From Nageia nagi (Eukaryota > Pinophyta), in assembly GCA_050084985.1 (NCBI GenBank), contig JBITNC010000001.1:79112001-79176000 (forward strand): a DNA stretch of 64,000 nt, in the 5' to 3' direction. Shown piece after piece: positions 11,627 through 23,429 of this stretch. Position numbers and translations under genes: made by a program. A model generated the notes under the pieces. That model searched no databases, was not told the origin of the DNA, and was given only the letters and a program-made list of their open reading frames with translations. Within the stretch, counting starts at the first letter, position 1. Each line of letters opens with the position of its first letter.

Positions 11627-14468
11627 GTAAAAATATTTCAAGTTATAACTTCCTTCCCTTTCCTTTTTTATGGAAGTTCTTCCAAATATTACTAACATTT
11701 TTTTAGCTACATGTTATTTTAATTCTTGTGCAAATACTTGCTTAAAAAGGGTAATATATTGTTATGCATTTTTCTTGTTTATACTAACATTTTGATGTTA
11801 GTTACAATTTTATTTGGTATAAATTTTTGCTTGAGTCATAACAATATGTTGCTATGAAAGCTTATTTATATCCTTTATTTTGTTGGTTACAATTGTTTTT
11901 TTTATACTAACATTTTGTGGTTACATGTTAGTTTGATAAAAATTGCTTAATAAAAAATGGCAATATTATATTATTATGATCTTTTGCAATTTTTTTTAAA
12001 TTAAAGATCTATAAAAAAAAGTAAAAAAATAAAAGAAAAAATAAAAGTTACATTATTCTATAACTTTATTACAAAATTTTTAATATAATGGTAATTTATT
12101 TTTGAATACATACATATATTTGAAAATAAAAGTATTTACCATTTTGTAATGATTGTTCAAATAGGGAGGAGAGAATTATCTTTTTTTATATACGGGGTAA
12201 TAAAATTTTATACAAAGGATGGAACATAAAATAATACATTTAATTTTTTTTGGTTTAATAAAAATAAAAAGCAAGGGAGGAAGGAACCAAGCCCTATGGC
12301 TCTAGCCCTCACTAGCCCTCTGCTCTCCTAGCTAGCCAATGAATAGTTGAAAATAATTTTCATCAAATGTGTAGTCCAATCAACATAGCATCTAGAAATG
12401 GAATCAATGACATCCCCTCTTATGTCAGCATTCCTTGAAAAAGACATGGTAAATAGAGACTAGCCACCTTGTAACCCTCCATCGTGAAACCCCACATGCT
12501 AAAACATCGACCTTCCTACTTGCACACTAGTAAAAACCTATAACTAGCTCCATTTTTGGATGGCTCCACCATATACCTCCCCCAAACATTTTAACCCAAC
12601 TCCTTTTTTTCCTTAAATGTGTTTGAATGTAGGTTTGACTATGCAAAAGGAGGGGGAGAAGGGTGATCTTGTGGTGCATCCATCCCTTGCCCTATCTCCT
12701 ACTCCATAGGTGCATTCTATGCCATCCTTCTCTTCCCTCTAATTGAGTTCTCCATGCATAGCCTTCTTTCTCTCTTTTGCTTCTCTTTTGTTTTTAACAC
12801 TCTCCTTATTTTGCATTAACTATGTTTTTACATTAATTTTTTTTGCTTCTTACAAGCAAGTTCTTTTTTCCATCATGACATGCCTTAACTTGCCTCATGC
12901 ATGGAGTAAAATGCAAAAAGATGCATTAATTTTTATGACAAAATTAAATGCACCTAGGCAGAGTGTGCACTTCTTACGACATATTAAATGCACCTAAATG
13001 TCTTACAAGTAACCTTTTTTTCATCTTGCTAAAGAAAACCATTTTTTTTGGATTATACTTTTAAGTAAAAAAGGGGGGGATTTATATGAATTTTTTAATT
13101 AAAGTTTAAACACATAATTTTAAGTTAAATGCTTATATTTTTAAGTTAAGTTCTATGCATGTTCAAATACTTATTTGTTAAGTTAATAAATGCATGCTTA
13201 GTACTTAAATTTTATGCATGCCTAATACTTGTTTAGAACTTAATTTTTGATAAATGCTTAAGGACTTAAAATTTAAGTTAGATACTCATTTTTTTAAGTC
13301 AAATAATGCATGCTTAAGGATTTAATATTTTTTTTAAATTAACGCTTAGGACTTAAAAATTTTAATGCATGCTCAAGGACTTAAATTTTTTAAGTTTATG
13401 CTTAGAACTTTAAAATTTTAAGTTAAATAGCAATGCATGCTTAGTACATAAGTTGAAATAATGCATTCTTAGTACTTAATTTGGAATAATGTATGTTTAT
13501 TACTTAAGTTATGATGCCATTTTACTTCCTTATGCAAGTTATGGGAATGTTACATGATATATTTGATGGGATATCTTCAAGTTATGCATGTTTATGTTTG
13601 AGTATTTTGTTTATGCTTAAATATTTATTCCTAATGTAAAGTTAATAAATAAACTTGTGTAAAAATAGGAATGATGTAAAGATGTGCTTTAGGGGTTGGT
13701 AAACAAAACCTATTGGACACTTAGCTTTAAAATTGAATGGATGATGTTTTATTTATGATCCTTACTTCATGTTTTTTTTTTCTTTATGCAAACAAAAACA
13801 CAAATATTAATATGAGAAATCCCCTAAAATGAACACATACACATGTACATTATGCAACATGACTTGTTTGGGGAGCCATGAGCTGAGAACATGTGGACTA
13901 GAGCCTTTAAGTTCGATGATCCAAGTGGTGAAAAGTTTATACTTCTTAATTGCCCCTAAGTCCTCTATTGGTCTGGACATAACTATATTAGGTGGATAGG
14001 AATGTTTGTAGTTATACCACATGTCCAAACATCCATTCAAGGATTATCTTGATAACTTAGGAGGAAAAATTGAAACCTAATCAAGATTAATAATTTGGTC
14101 GATCCAATAAATGTCAAAACCTTGTAAAATAGCTAGTACTTCTCCTTATGAGAGTATATTATTTCTTAAGGGGAATTGGTTTATGATTAATAGTACTTGG
14201 GCTCCTTTTGTGTGGACATCCAAGTGAAGGCCTAATTTTAGATAATAAAACAAGCCTCAATAATGTCACTCTATATTTACGATTCTTGATATGATAAATG
14301 TATTTGAGTACATAGGTTATTATTTGAATTGTAAAACATTTGCACTTGTGAATCAAATCAAGCATATCTTTAGTGTTAAATGTAACATGTATTATTTACT
14401 TGGTTAAAACTTAACATTTAATGTTATTTATTGAAATCACATGCTTATTATTTCACATTATTTTGTAG
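11627..14468 (+). other. Long untranslated leader of B, candidate leader intron
   Basis: The tract of 2842 bp runs from TGTGAG then GTAAAA (GT at 11627-11628) to ATTATTTTGTAG (AG at 14467-14468), which directly precedes CAAATAGAAG, the degraded gag start. Both edges fit plant splice consensus and both match A. Inside are three or more units with TATACTAACATTTT followed by a GTTAGTTACAA-like block (about 11687, 11781 and 11905), a C-rich part (12270-12760) that differs from A, the palindromic array, and blocks conserved with A at about 13668-13740 and 13814-13900. No coding domain is seen. Confidence 0.5.
13085..13530 (+). repeat. ATGCATGC / ACTTAA palindromic repeat array in leader of B
   Basis: Eight or more cores related to ATGCATGCTTA occur at irregular 24-70 bp spacing (for example about 13155, 13191, 13215, 13307, 13364, 13433 and 13460), with AGTACTTAA and TTTTAAGTTAA between them. 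Spacing differs from A, so the array has been reshuffled while the motif is kept. Confidence 0.75.
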
Positions 14469-14471
14469 CAA

Positions 14472-15400
14472 ATAGAAGAATCATTTTTACCCAAACACAT
14501 TCTTGATGGTTCCAACTATAGAATTTGGAAACCTCATATGAGATTTGAATTACAGGCAAGGAAGCTTTGGCAAATAGTGAATGAGAACCTTGTACCTCCT
14601 ACAGATGAGAAGGAACTAGAGGCTTACAACAAAATAATGAGTTGGAAACCTCCATGATTTACCATGCAATATTAAATTATGTGCTCTTGATGATTTCATC
14701 TTCAACATCAACAAAGGAAGCATGGGATAAGCTAAAGCAAATCTACCTTAGTTAAAAAATTTTAAAAAGATTTACCATACTCTAAAAGTTGCTTCAATCT
14801 CATAAAGGAAAAAATAAAAATGTGACTATCTACTTAAACAAAATCATTAACCTAAGGACCCAACTTGTTGCTTGTGGATGCAATTGGATAAATGATGACT
14901 TCATAGTATTTATCATTCTTTAAATCCTCTCTTAAAAGTTTGGAAACTTTGTGATAGTTATAGAAATAAGGTTTGATGATGAAAAAGAAGTCTTCTCCCT
15001 TAAGAACCTTTCAAGGTACCTATTGAAGAATAAGGAAACTTTAATATATAAAGGGTTGATTTCTTCTTCTAAGGATAATAATGTTGCTCTTGAAGCAACC
15101 AAAAATCCTTTTAAAAGGAATTTCAACTATTAAAATAAATCTTATCCTTCTTCCTCTAAAAGGTTTGAGAAAAGAGGTAATGGCTACAACAGCAATAGGA
15201 ATAATAGAAACAACAACCATAGCAATAGGAACAAATGCAACAATAATCATTTCAAATAAAGAGATGGAAAAGACAAAGCAAACACTCTTTATCTTAAGAA
15301 AAAGTTTGATGGCAATTGTAACTATTATGGCATTCAAGGTCACAAAGAATTTGATTGTTACAAAAGAAAAGAAAAAAAAGTATAAAGTCAATAGATTTAT
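14472..15400 (+). pseudogene. Gag of element B
   Basis: The expected start codon is ATA (14472) where A has ATG, so the start is lost. Text then reads ESFLPKHILDGSN and continues as in A: ENLVPPTDEKEL, EAWDKLKQIYL, an Asn-rich linker encoded around 15180-15250, and a zinc knuckle NCNYYGIQGHKEFDC (about 15313-15360) in which the second Cys is Tyr. A one-base loss near 14625 shifts the frame. A stop TAA at 15257-15259 is at the same place as the one at 10927 in A. Confidence 0.85.
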
Positions 15401-15429
15401 AATGAACTACAAAGGAAAGAAAAATACTC

Positions 15430-18408
15430 ATCCTAGTTTTGCTAAAATGCTCTACTCCATGTATTGCTCTTTTCATATGAATGGATTGTTTACTTTGGTT
15501 GCATTAATTACTTATGCTTTGAAAAAGAAAAGTTTGAGAACTTTCACAAATATAGAAAAGATTCGATTGTGATAGGTGATAACTCTACCCTTGAAGTCCG
15601 AGGAATTAAGAGTGTGCTAATTCATGGAAAGGTTCTTGAAAATGTTCTCTATGTTCCTAAGTTAAGCATGAACCTTCTCTTTGTGATCTAAGTTACTAGA
15701 TAAGGGTACTCTTTTGAGTTTAACTCTCAATATTGGTGCATTAAGAAAGGACTTTCCACTTTGGTTAAAGGATCTATGAAAGATAACCTCTACATTGTGG
15801 ATCAAGTTCCATCAAAGATGTGTCTTACTTCTAGTGTGTGTTCTAAAGGCAATCTTTGGCACCATTATTTAGGGCACCTTAACCACAAGAGTATTCAATT
15901 CATGAAAGATCAAAAACTTATGGAAGGTTTGCCTTCAATTTCTCCTTTAGTTGGTCTATGGGAGAAGTGTATTCTTGTTAAAATTTATAAATAAAAGTTT
16001 TAAAAAGATAAGGCAACAAGAGCATCTAAACCTCTTCAACTTGTGCATTCATATTTGATGGGTCCATTTCAAACTAAATTGCTTAGAGGAGTATCTTATG
16101 TCTTGACCTTCATTGATGACTTTAGTAGGATGACCTTTGGGTATCTACTTGAGCACAAAGATCAAACCTTTGAGAGTTTTAAGGTTTTTAAGGCCTTTGT
16201 TGAGAATCAAACTAAACTTAAAATTACTATGTTGAGATCAGATAATGGAGGAGAATATAACAATAATGAGTTCAATGATTATTGTGCTAAGTATGGAATC
16301 AAGAGATAGTTTATGATTCCTTACACTCTATGATAGAATAATGTTGCTAAAAAGAAAAATAGAATAATTATGGAGATGGCTAGATGCATGTTGGGTAATC
16401 TTCCTAAATTCTTATGGGATGAAGCTATGAGCATTGTTATTTACACTTTGAATAGGTTTCCCATAAAAGCTATTCAAATTAAAACTCTTTTTGAGGTATG
16501 GTCAGGAAGAAAACATAACATTTCTCACCTTAGAGTGTTTGTTTGTGAAGCATTCTCCTATATTATTTCTGAGAAAAGAAAGAAGTTGGATAAAAGAGCT
16601 AAAAAATGCATCTTTATGGGTTATGATAGTCAACATAGAGGATATAGGCTCTACTCTCAAACCTATGAAGTAGTGTTCATTTCAAAGGATGTAAAGTTCA
16701 ATGAACTTCCTAATGAATCTACTTCTAATGAGGATGTTGATGATCCAAAGAACTCTTCATTTTCTCCTAGCTAGTTGGATATTGATGTAGATAACTCATC
16801 TCAAGAATAAAATTCTAACACAAAGGGTAACAAGGAGCATAACCTTAAAAAAATCTTTAATTGCCAAAATTGACAACAAGCATAAGCCCTCAACCTTTAA
16901 AGAATCTTCTAAGCATGAGTGTTGGATTGAAGCCATAAAAATTGAGTACAAGGTTCTTATGAAAAATAAAACTTGGGACTTGGTTCCTTATCCCAATGAA
17001 AAGAATATGATTAGCAATAAGTGGATCTACAAGGCCAAGTTTGATTCAGTAGAAGATATTGAGAAATACAAGGCAAGTTTAGTAGCTAAAGGTTTTTCTT
17101 AAAAATATAATGTAGATTATGAGTAAACCTTTGATCCAATGGTAAAGATGCCTCTTATAAGAGTTATCCTTGCTCTTTCTATAGCTCAAAGATGGAAAGT
17201 TTGCCAACTTGATGTCAAGAGTATATTTCTCAATGGTGACTTAGATGTGGAAATATTCATGAATCAACCAAAAGGGTTTATTGTGTAAGGTGAAGATTCC
17301 TTTATGTGCAAGCTAAAGAAGTTATTATATGGACTTAAGCAAGCACCTAGAGCCTAGTATAGAAAGATTTTAAGATACTTTGTAAACATTAAATTCTTTA
17401 AGTATTTTTTTTTACTCTGATCTATATGTGCTTAGTCAAGGAAAAGATGTGGTCTTGATTCTCTTTTATATGGATGATCTTTTGATTATTGAGAACAATG
17501 ATGAAATCATTCAAGAGTGCATATCTAAACTTAAGGTAATATTTGAAATTACTAATCTTGGTCTCTTGCACTACTATCTTGGAATGTAAGTGTATCAATA
17601 CAAGGATTGTACTTACCTCAATCAATCTAAGAATATATCAAACATCTTATAGAAGTTTAGAATCGAGGAGTGTAGATATGTTGCAATCCCAGTCTCTCTT
17701 GGAATCACTATTTCTTTGAGCTCCAACACTTAGTTGATGCTATAACTTATAGGTAATTAATTGGTAGTATTTTGTATTTGACTATATACAAGCTAGATAT
17801 TACCTTTGTAGTGAATCTAATGGCATGATTCATGCAAAAATATTATGTTGAGCATCTCAATGTTGCTAAAAAAATCTTGATATATGTTGTAGGGACTAAG
17901 GATCTTGCTCTCAAGTATTCTAAGTTGCCCTCATTTATTCTCTTTAGATTCTTAGATTATAACTATGGGGGAGATAGAGATGATAGGAAGTCAACCTCTA
18001 TGTTTGTGTTTAGCATTGGTTCATGTGTTATCTCTTAGGCTTTCAAGAAGTAACCTACTATTTTTCTTTCCACCATAAAAGTTGAATATCATGCCCTGTC
18101 TGTTGTAGTCTAAAAAATCATTTGGTTAAGGCATCTTTTGTAAGAAATTAGGTATGAGCAAGGTGGCACATTTTTTATTTCTTTATACAATCAATCAGCT
18201 ATTTCTTTGGCTAATAATCTAGTTTTTCATTAGAGAATAAAACATATGGAAATCCATATCCATTTTATCAAAAAAAAGGTTCTTGATAGCATCATACACC
18301 TGGAGTATTGTCCATCCACCTTGAACTATGTTGATTTGTTCACCAAGCCCCTCTCAGAAGCTTAGTTCTATAAAATTAGGGATGTTATTAGGTTGGTGAA
18401 GTTGCCCT
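15430..18408 (+). pseudogene. Pol of element B: protease, integrase, RT, RNase H
   Basis: Protease is at 15464-15691, where WIVYFGC replaces the expected WIVDSGC, so the catalytic Asp is gone. The pre-integrase HHCC-type segment is at 15761-15994 (LWHHYLGHLNHKS). In integrase (16043-16774), the first Asp is Tyr (HSYLMGPF), the second is intact (LRSDNGGEY), and the Glu position is Lys (VAKKKNR). RT follows at 16930-17660: NKWIYKAKF, LVAKGFS, QLDVKSIFLNGDL, YGLKQAPRA, and YMDDLL for the usual YVDDLL. RNase H is at 17830-18400 ([28 protein letters not shown]). Many stops and frameshifts; not functional. Confidence 0.92.
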
Positions 18409-19232
18409 CAAGGGGGAGTGAAGTTTGAATTCTTATGTTGAATTCTTATTTCTGATGACATCTTCACCCCTAGGAGGATTTTGTGCTATATAGTGTTGAT
18501 TTTGTTGTACACCTTTATGGTAAGTTCACTCTGCATGAGGAACTTGTACAAATTGGCCAATCTAGTACTATTTAGTTATCCATGTGTGAGGAACTCTTAT
18601 ATATGTTTTAGCACTATTCAATTATCCATATGTGAAAAACTTGTATGTGCATACTCTCTTTTTTGGTCAATCTAGCGTTGTTCAGTTATCCATGCATGAG
18701 AAACTCTTATGTGTCTTTTGGTATTATTTAGTTATCCATATGTGAGGGACTTGCATGTGCATGCTCTATTTTGTAATGATAATCAACACTATTTTATATA
18801 CATTAGGTGGCTATAAGTTTTTGACATGGTATCTTCGTGATGATTTATAATGCACCATTGATTAGTTTATGGTGGCATTTGTATGATTCATATATCCTTG
18901 TTGATATGAATATGATGCATCTAACTGATCTTATTATTTGATCTGCTTATGACTTGCAGGTTCATTTGAGATTTCAAGTTACTTACCTTAGGTATGCAAG
19001 CTTGTGGAGTCTCTTTATGACTTCCAGTTGGATGACTACTTCATGTACATTAAAATCAGTTGTGGTTAATGATTGTATTTGGAAATGTAGTGAGTTTCAA
19101 ATTAGATCTTTCTTACTTCACAAATATGTAAAAATTTCTCATCTCTATTATATCTATTTGGAGGAGAACTCTCTTACTTTCTCTTCTTTTTCTCTCTAAC
19201 CCACTCTATTCCAATATTGCATTAAGGGGGAG
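18409..19232 (+). other. Extra 3' module of B between two polypurine tracts
   Basis: Pol is followed at once by CAAGGGGGAGTG (18409-18420), which looks exactly like a copia polypurine tract plus LTR start. The real tract, TTAAGGGGGAG, sits 800 bp further on at 19222-19232 against the LTR. Between them is a G|GTAAGT donor-like site (GT at 18520), a CTAAC branch-like site (18921) and a GACTTGCAG acceptor-like site (AG at 18958-18959), giving a possible 440-bp intron. No conserved protein is encoded. A has the same module (22676-23429). Confidence 0.6.
18553..18773 (+). repeat. 110-bp tandem duplication in the 3' module of B
   Basis: The segment beginning TTGGCCAATCTAG at 18553 is repeated from TTGGTCAATCTAG at 18663, exactly 110 bp later. 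Each copy itself holds two units of about 47 bp starting TTAGTTATCCATGTGTGAG (18571, 18618, 18681 and 18728). A has only one 110-bp copy (about 22840-22945), so the duplication is specific to B. Confidence 0.85.
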
Positions 19233-19732
19233 TGCTGGAATGTATAATGCATTATTGTAAAGTTTTGTATTGAATATTCTATGAAAGTTTAGTAATACTT
19301 AAGGGTATCATTTGATACCTTAATTATTTAAGCGAATATGATAATGTAACTTTTCTTACGCTCCATGTCATGAGCATGCCTCTTGGATAAAAGGATGTGC
19401 ATGTAATGCTTTTGTATATTGGATAAAAGGGTAATCCAAAGAAGGATTTTGGCCTATAAATAGAAGGCTCCCTATTTGTGATTACACACCAATTATAGAG
19501 TAAAGTTATGGTATAGGATAGTGATTAGGAGAAAAGAATAGAAAGATTGTAAGAGTTAATATTTGTTAAGAAGAGAGATCTAATTAGTGGATGTACTCCT
19601 AGTTGGAGGAACCACTTACATCTTATTTCACTTTGTGAGATTGTTTATGCTTGAGTTATTAATGTTGATTGAGTGAGCTTTCATGTGATCTTGGTAGTTT
19701 AAGATTATTCATGTTATAGTTCAATTCTCACA
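19233..19732 (+). repeat. 3' LTR of element B
   Basis: Begins TGCTGGAATG (the 5' copy has TGTTGAAATG) and ends ATTCTCACA. TATA box at 19453-19461. Followed by the target duplication AAAAA and then by the continuation of A's coding frame (GTATAAAGGC). Confidence 0.93.
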
Positions 19733-19737
19733 AAAAA

Positions 19738-22676
19738 GTATAAAGGCAATAGAAATGTAAAGAACTTCAAAGGAAAGAAGAATATTCAAGATGGTTTTAT
19801 TATGGTGCTCTACTCCATGTATCACACTTTTTTGTCCAATTGGATTGTTAACTCTGGTTGACTAATCACCTATGCTTTGAAAAAGATAAGTTTGATAACT
19901 TTCACAAGTATAGAAAAGATGCAGTTGTGATAGGTGATAACTCTATTTTTGAAGTCTAAGGAATTGGGAGTGTGTTGATCCATGATAAGGTTCTTGAAAA
20001 TATGTTCTATGTTTTTAAGTTAAAGATAAACCTTCTCTTTGTGATCCAAGTAGCTATAAAATGGTACTCATTTGAGTTTGACTCTCAATCCTAGTGCATT
20101 AAGAAAGGACTTTCCATGTTGGTTAAAGGATCAGTGAAAGATGATCTACACATTATGGATCAAGTTCTAACAAAGATGTGTCTTGCTACTAGTGTGTGTT
20201 CTAGAGGTAATCTTTGGCACCATAATTTAATGCACCTTAACAACAAGAGTATTCAAGTCATGAAAGACCAAGAACTTATAGAAGGTTTGCCTTCAATTTC
20301 ACCTTTGATTGGTCTATGTGATAAGTGCATTCTTGGCAAGATGCATAGATAAAAGTTTGAAAAGGATAAGGTAACAAGATCATCTCAACCTCTTCAACAT
20401 TTAAATTCAAATTTGGTGGGTCCATTTTAGACTAAGTTCCTTGGGAGAGAATCTTACATCTTGACCTTTATCGATGATTTTAGTAGGATGACTTTTGGCT
20501 ATATTCTAGAGCACAAAGATCAAACTTTTGAAAGTTTTAAAACTTTTAAGGCCTTAGTTTAAAATTAGACTAACCTTAAAATCAAGATGTTGAGATCAGA
20601 TAATGGGGAAGAATATAATAACATAGAGTTTAATGACTATTGTGCTAAGTATAGAATCAACAGGCAATTTACAATTCCTTACACTTCTCAATAGAATGGT
20701 GTCACTGAAAGGAAAAATAGGACAATTATGGAGATGGCTAGGTGCATGTTGAGTAATCTTCTTAGTTTCTTATGAGGTGAAGCAATGAGCACTACTATTT
20801 ACACCTTGAATAGGTGTCCCATAAATTCTATTTAAGGTAAAACTTCTTTTGAGGCATGGTCAAGAAGAAAACCTAACATTTTTCATCTTAGGGTGTTTGG
20901 TTGTGAAACTTTCTCCTACATTATTTTTGAGAAAAGGGAAAAGTTAGACCAAAGAGCTAAAAAATGCATCTTTATAGGTTATGATAGTCAACATAGGGGC
21001 TATAGGCTCTATTCTCTTTCCTGTAAAGTAGTATTCATTTCAAAAGATATCAAGTTCAATGAACTTCTTGAAGAATCTATTTCTAATGAGGATGTATATG
21101 ATTTAGAGGACTCTTTAGTTGCTTCTAGCTAGTTGGATATTGATACAAGCAAGTCACCTTAGGAGAAAAATTCTTCAACTCAAAGGAAAATAAGGAGCAT
21201 GATCTTAAACAAATCCTTATTTTCCAAGATTGACAATAAGCATGAGCCTCATCTTTCAAAAATGCTTCTAAGCATGAGTGCTAGGTGGAAGCAATGAAAG
21301 TTTAGTATAAGGCACTTTTGAAAAATAAAACTTAGAACTTGGTTCCTTATCCCAATAAAAAAAATATAATTAGCAATAAGTGGATCTACAAGGTCAAGTA
21401 CAATTTAGTTGGGGATATTGAAAAATACAAAATAAGGTTAGTAGCCAAAGGTTTTACTCAAAAATATAATATAAATTATGAAAAAACCTTTGCTTCCATG
21501 GCAAAGATGCCTATTGTCAAAATTATCCTTACTCTTTTTGTAGCTCAAGGATAGAAAGTTTTTCAACTTAATGTTAAGAGTGCATTTTTCAATGGTGACT
21601 TAGATGTGGAAATCTTCATGAATCAACCAAAAGGATTTATTATGGAAGGTAAAGAGTCTTTTATGTGCAAGCTAAAGAAGTCATTGTATGGACCTAAGTA
21701 AGCACCTAGAGCCTAGTATAGGAGGATTTCAAGGTATTTGTAAACATTAGATTCTTCAAGTGTTTTTCTAACTTCGATCTATATGTGCTCAATCAAGGAA
21801 AAGACATGTTCTTGATTCTCCTTTATGTGGATGATCTTTTGATTACTAAGAATAATGATGAAATCATTCAAGAGTGCATATCCAAACTTAAGGCAACATT
21901 TGAAATGATTGAACTTGGTCTCTTACACTACTACCTTGGAATGCAAGTATACCAATACAAGGATTGTACTTATCATAGCCAATCCAAGTATATATCAAAC
22001 ATCTTAAAAGTTTGGAATGGAGGAGTGTAGATATTTTGCAATCCTTGTCTCTCTTAGAATCATTATTTCTCTTTGCTCCAACTCTCAATTAAATGATGCT
22101 ATAGCTTACAGGTAATTAATTGGTGGTCTTATATATTTGAATATTTCCAAGTTAGATATTACCTTTGTAGTGAATCTAATGGCATGATTCATGTAGAAAC
22201 CATATGTTAAGCACCTCAATGTTGTTAAGCAAATCTTGAGATAGAGATGATAGGAAGTCAACCTTTGTATATGTTTTTAGCATTGGTTCAAGTGCTATCT
22301 CTTGGGCTTCCAAGAAACAACCTACTATTTCTCTTTCCACCATAGAAGCTAAATACTAAGCCATGTCTATTGCAGCCTAGAAAGCTATTTGGCTATGGTA
22401 TCTTCTAAAAGAAATTGGGTATGATCAACCTAACCCATATTTGATTTCTTCATATAATTAGTTGATTATTTATTTGGATAAGAATTTTTTATTCTATTAG
22501 AGAATAAAACATATGAAAATATAGGCCCATTTTATCAAGGAGAAGGTTCTTAATGGCATCATACACCTAGAGTATTGTCCATCCACTTTGAACTCTATTG
22601 ATTTATTCACCAAGCCCCTTCTTAAAGCTTAATTCTATAAGCTTAGGGATGCTATTGGGTTGGTGAAGTTTCCCTC
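19738..22676 (+). pseudogene. Pol of element A: protease, integrase, RT, RNase H
   Basis: The start is where A's frame resumes after B. In protease, WIVNSG followed by a stop replaces WIVDSGC (about 19840), so the catalytic Asp is Asn. The pre-integrase segment (LWHHNLMHLNNKS) is at 20116-20352. In integrase, the first Asp is Asn (LNSNLVGPF), FIDDFSRMTFGY is intact, the second Asp is kept (LRSDNGEEY), and the Glu is kept (VTERKNRT). RT is at 21290-22030 (NKWIYKVKY, LVAKGFTQ, YVDDLLITKN). RNase H is at 22240-22660 ([19 protein letters not shown]). About 90 bp are missing near 22240 relative to B. Confidence 0.92.
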
Positions 22677-23429
22677 AAGGGGGAGTGAAATTTGAATTTT
22701 TATGTTGAATTCATGTTTGTGATGATAACTTCACCCTTAGAAGGATTTTATGCAGTATAGTGTTGATTTTATTTTACACCTTCACGGTAAGTTTGCTCTG
22801 CATGAAGAATTTATCGTACAAAGTTTTAGAGCAAAAAGATTGGCCAATCTAGCATTGTTTAGTTATCCATATGTGAGGAACTCTTATGTGTCTTTTGGCA
22901 CAATTCAGTTATCCATATGTGAGAAACTCATATGTGCATGCTCTATTTTGTAATGATAATCAACACATGTTTTATTTTACAGTAGGTAACTATGAGTTTT
23001 AGCTTGGCATCTTTGTGATGATTTATAGTGCATCATTGATTAGTTTATGATGGCATTTATTTTATTCATCTATCTTTGATGATATGAATATGTTGCATCT
23101 AAATGATCTTGTTATTTGAGCTATTTATGTCTTATTGTTTCCTATGAGATTGCAGGTTACTTCAATTGTGCAAGCTCTTGAAGACTCTTCATGAATTCTA
23201 GTTGGATGATTACTTTATGTATATTAAAACTAGTTGTGATTAATGATTGTATTGTAAACTATTTGTTAAAATGGTAAAGTAGTAAGTTTCAAACTAGATC
23301 TTTCTTACTTCAAAAATATGTAAAAAGTTCTCATCTTTGGTTGTATCTGTTTAGAGGAGAACTCTCTTACTCTCTCTCTCTCTTTCTTCTCTCTTATTCA
23401 CTCTATCCCAATATTGCATTAAAGGGGAG
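22676..23429 (+). other. Extra 3' module of A between two polypurine tracts
   Basis: Same plan as in B: CAAGGGGGAGTG at 22676-22687 straight after pol, then CACG|GTAAGT (GT at 22787-22788), one copy of the 110-bp repeat unit, GAGATTGCAG (AG at 23154-23155), a CT-rich stretch (about 23370-23395) and the true polypurine tract TTAAAGGGGAG at 23419-23429. The implied intron would be 369 bp. A shares the donor hexamer and TTGCAG acceptor with B despite much divergence elsewhere. Confidence 0.6.

Larger units (their letters stand above)
11052..19732 (+). mobile_element. Copia element B, nested in A
   Basis: This is a complete but dead element of 8681 bp with two 500-bp LTRs and a 5-bp target duplication, AAAAA at 11047-11051 and at 19733-19737. 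It contains the primer site, long leader, gag, protease, integrase, RT, RNase H, 3' module and polypurine tract. It shares the whole plan with A and inserted in the same orientation into A's gag-protease boundary, so it is younger than A. LTR divergence looks like roughly 8% by eye. Confidence 0.95.

Noticed and set aside
18409-18420. Internal polypurine tract as the real 3' boundary of element B
   Set aside because: The sequence after it does not match the 5' LTR, while the LTR after 19232 matches exactly in length and ends; the internal tract is therefore an extra copy.
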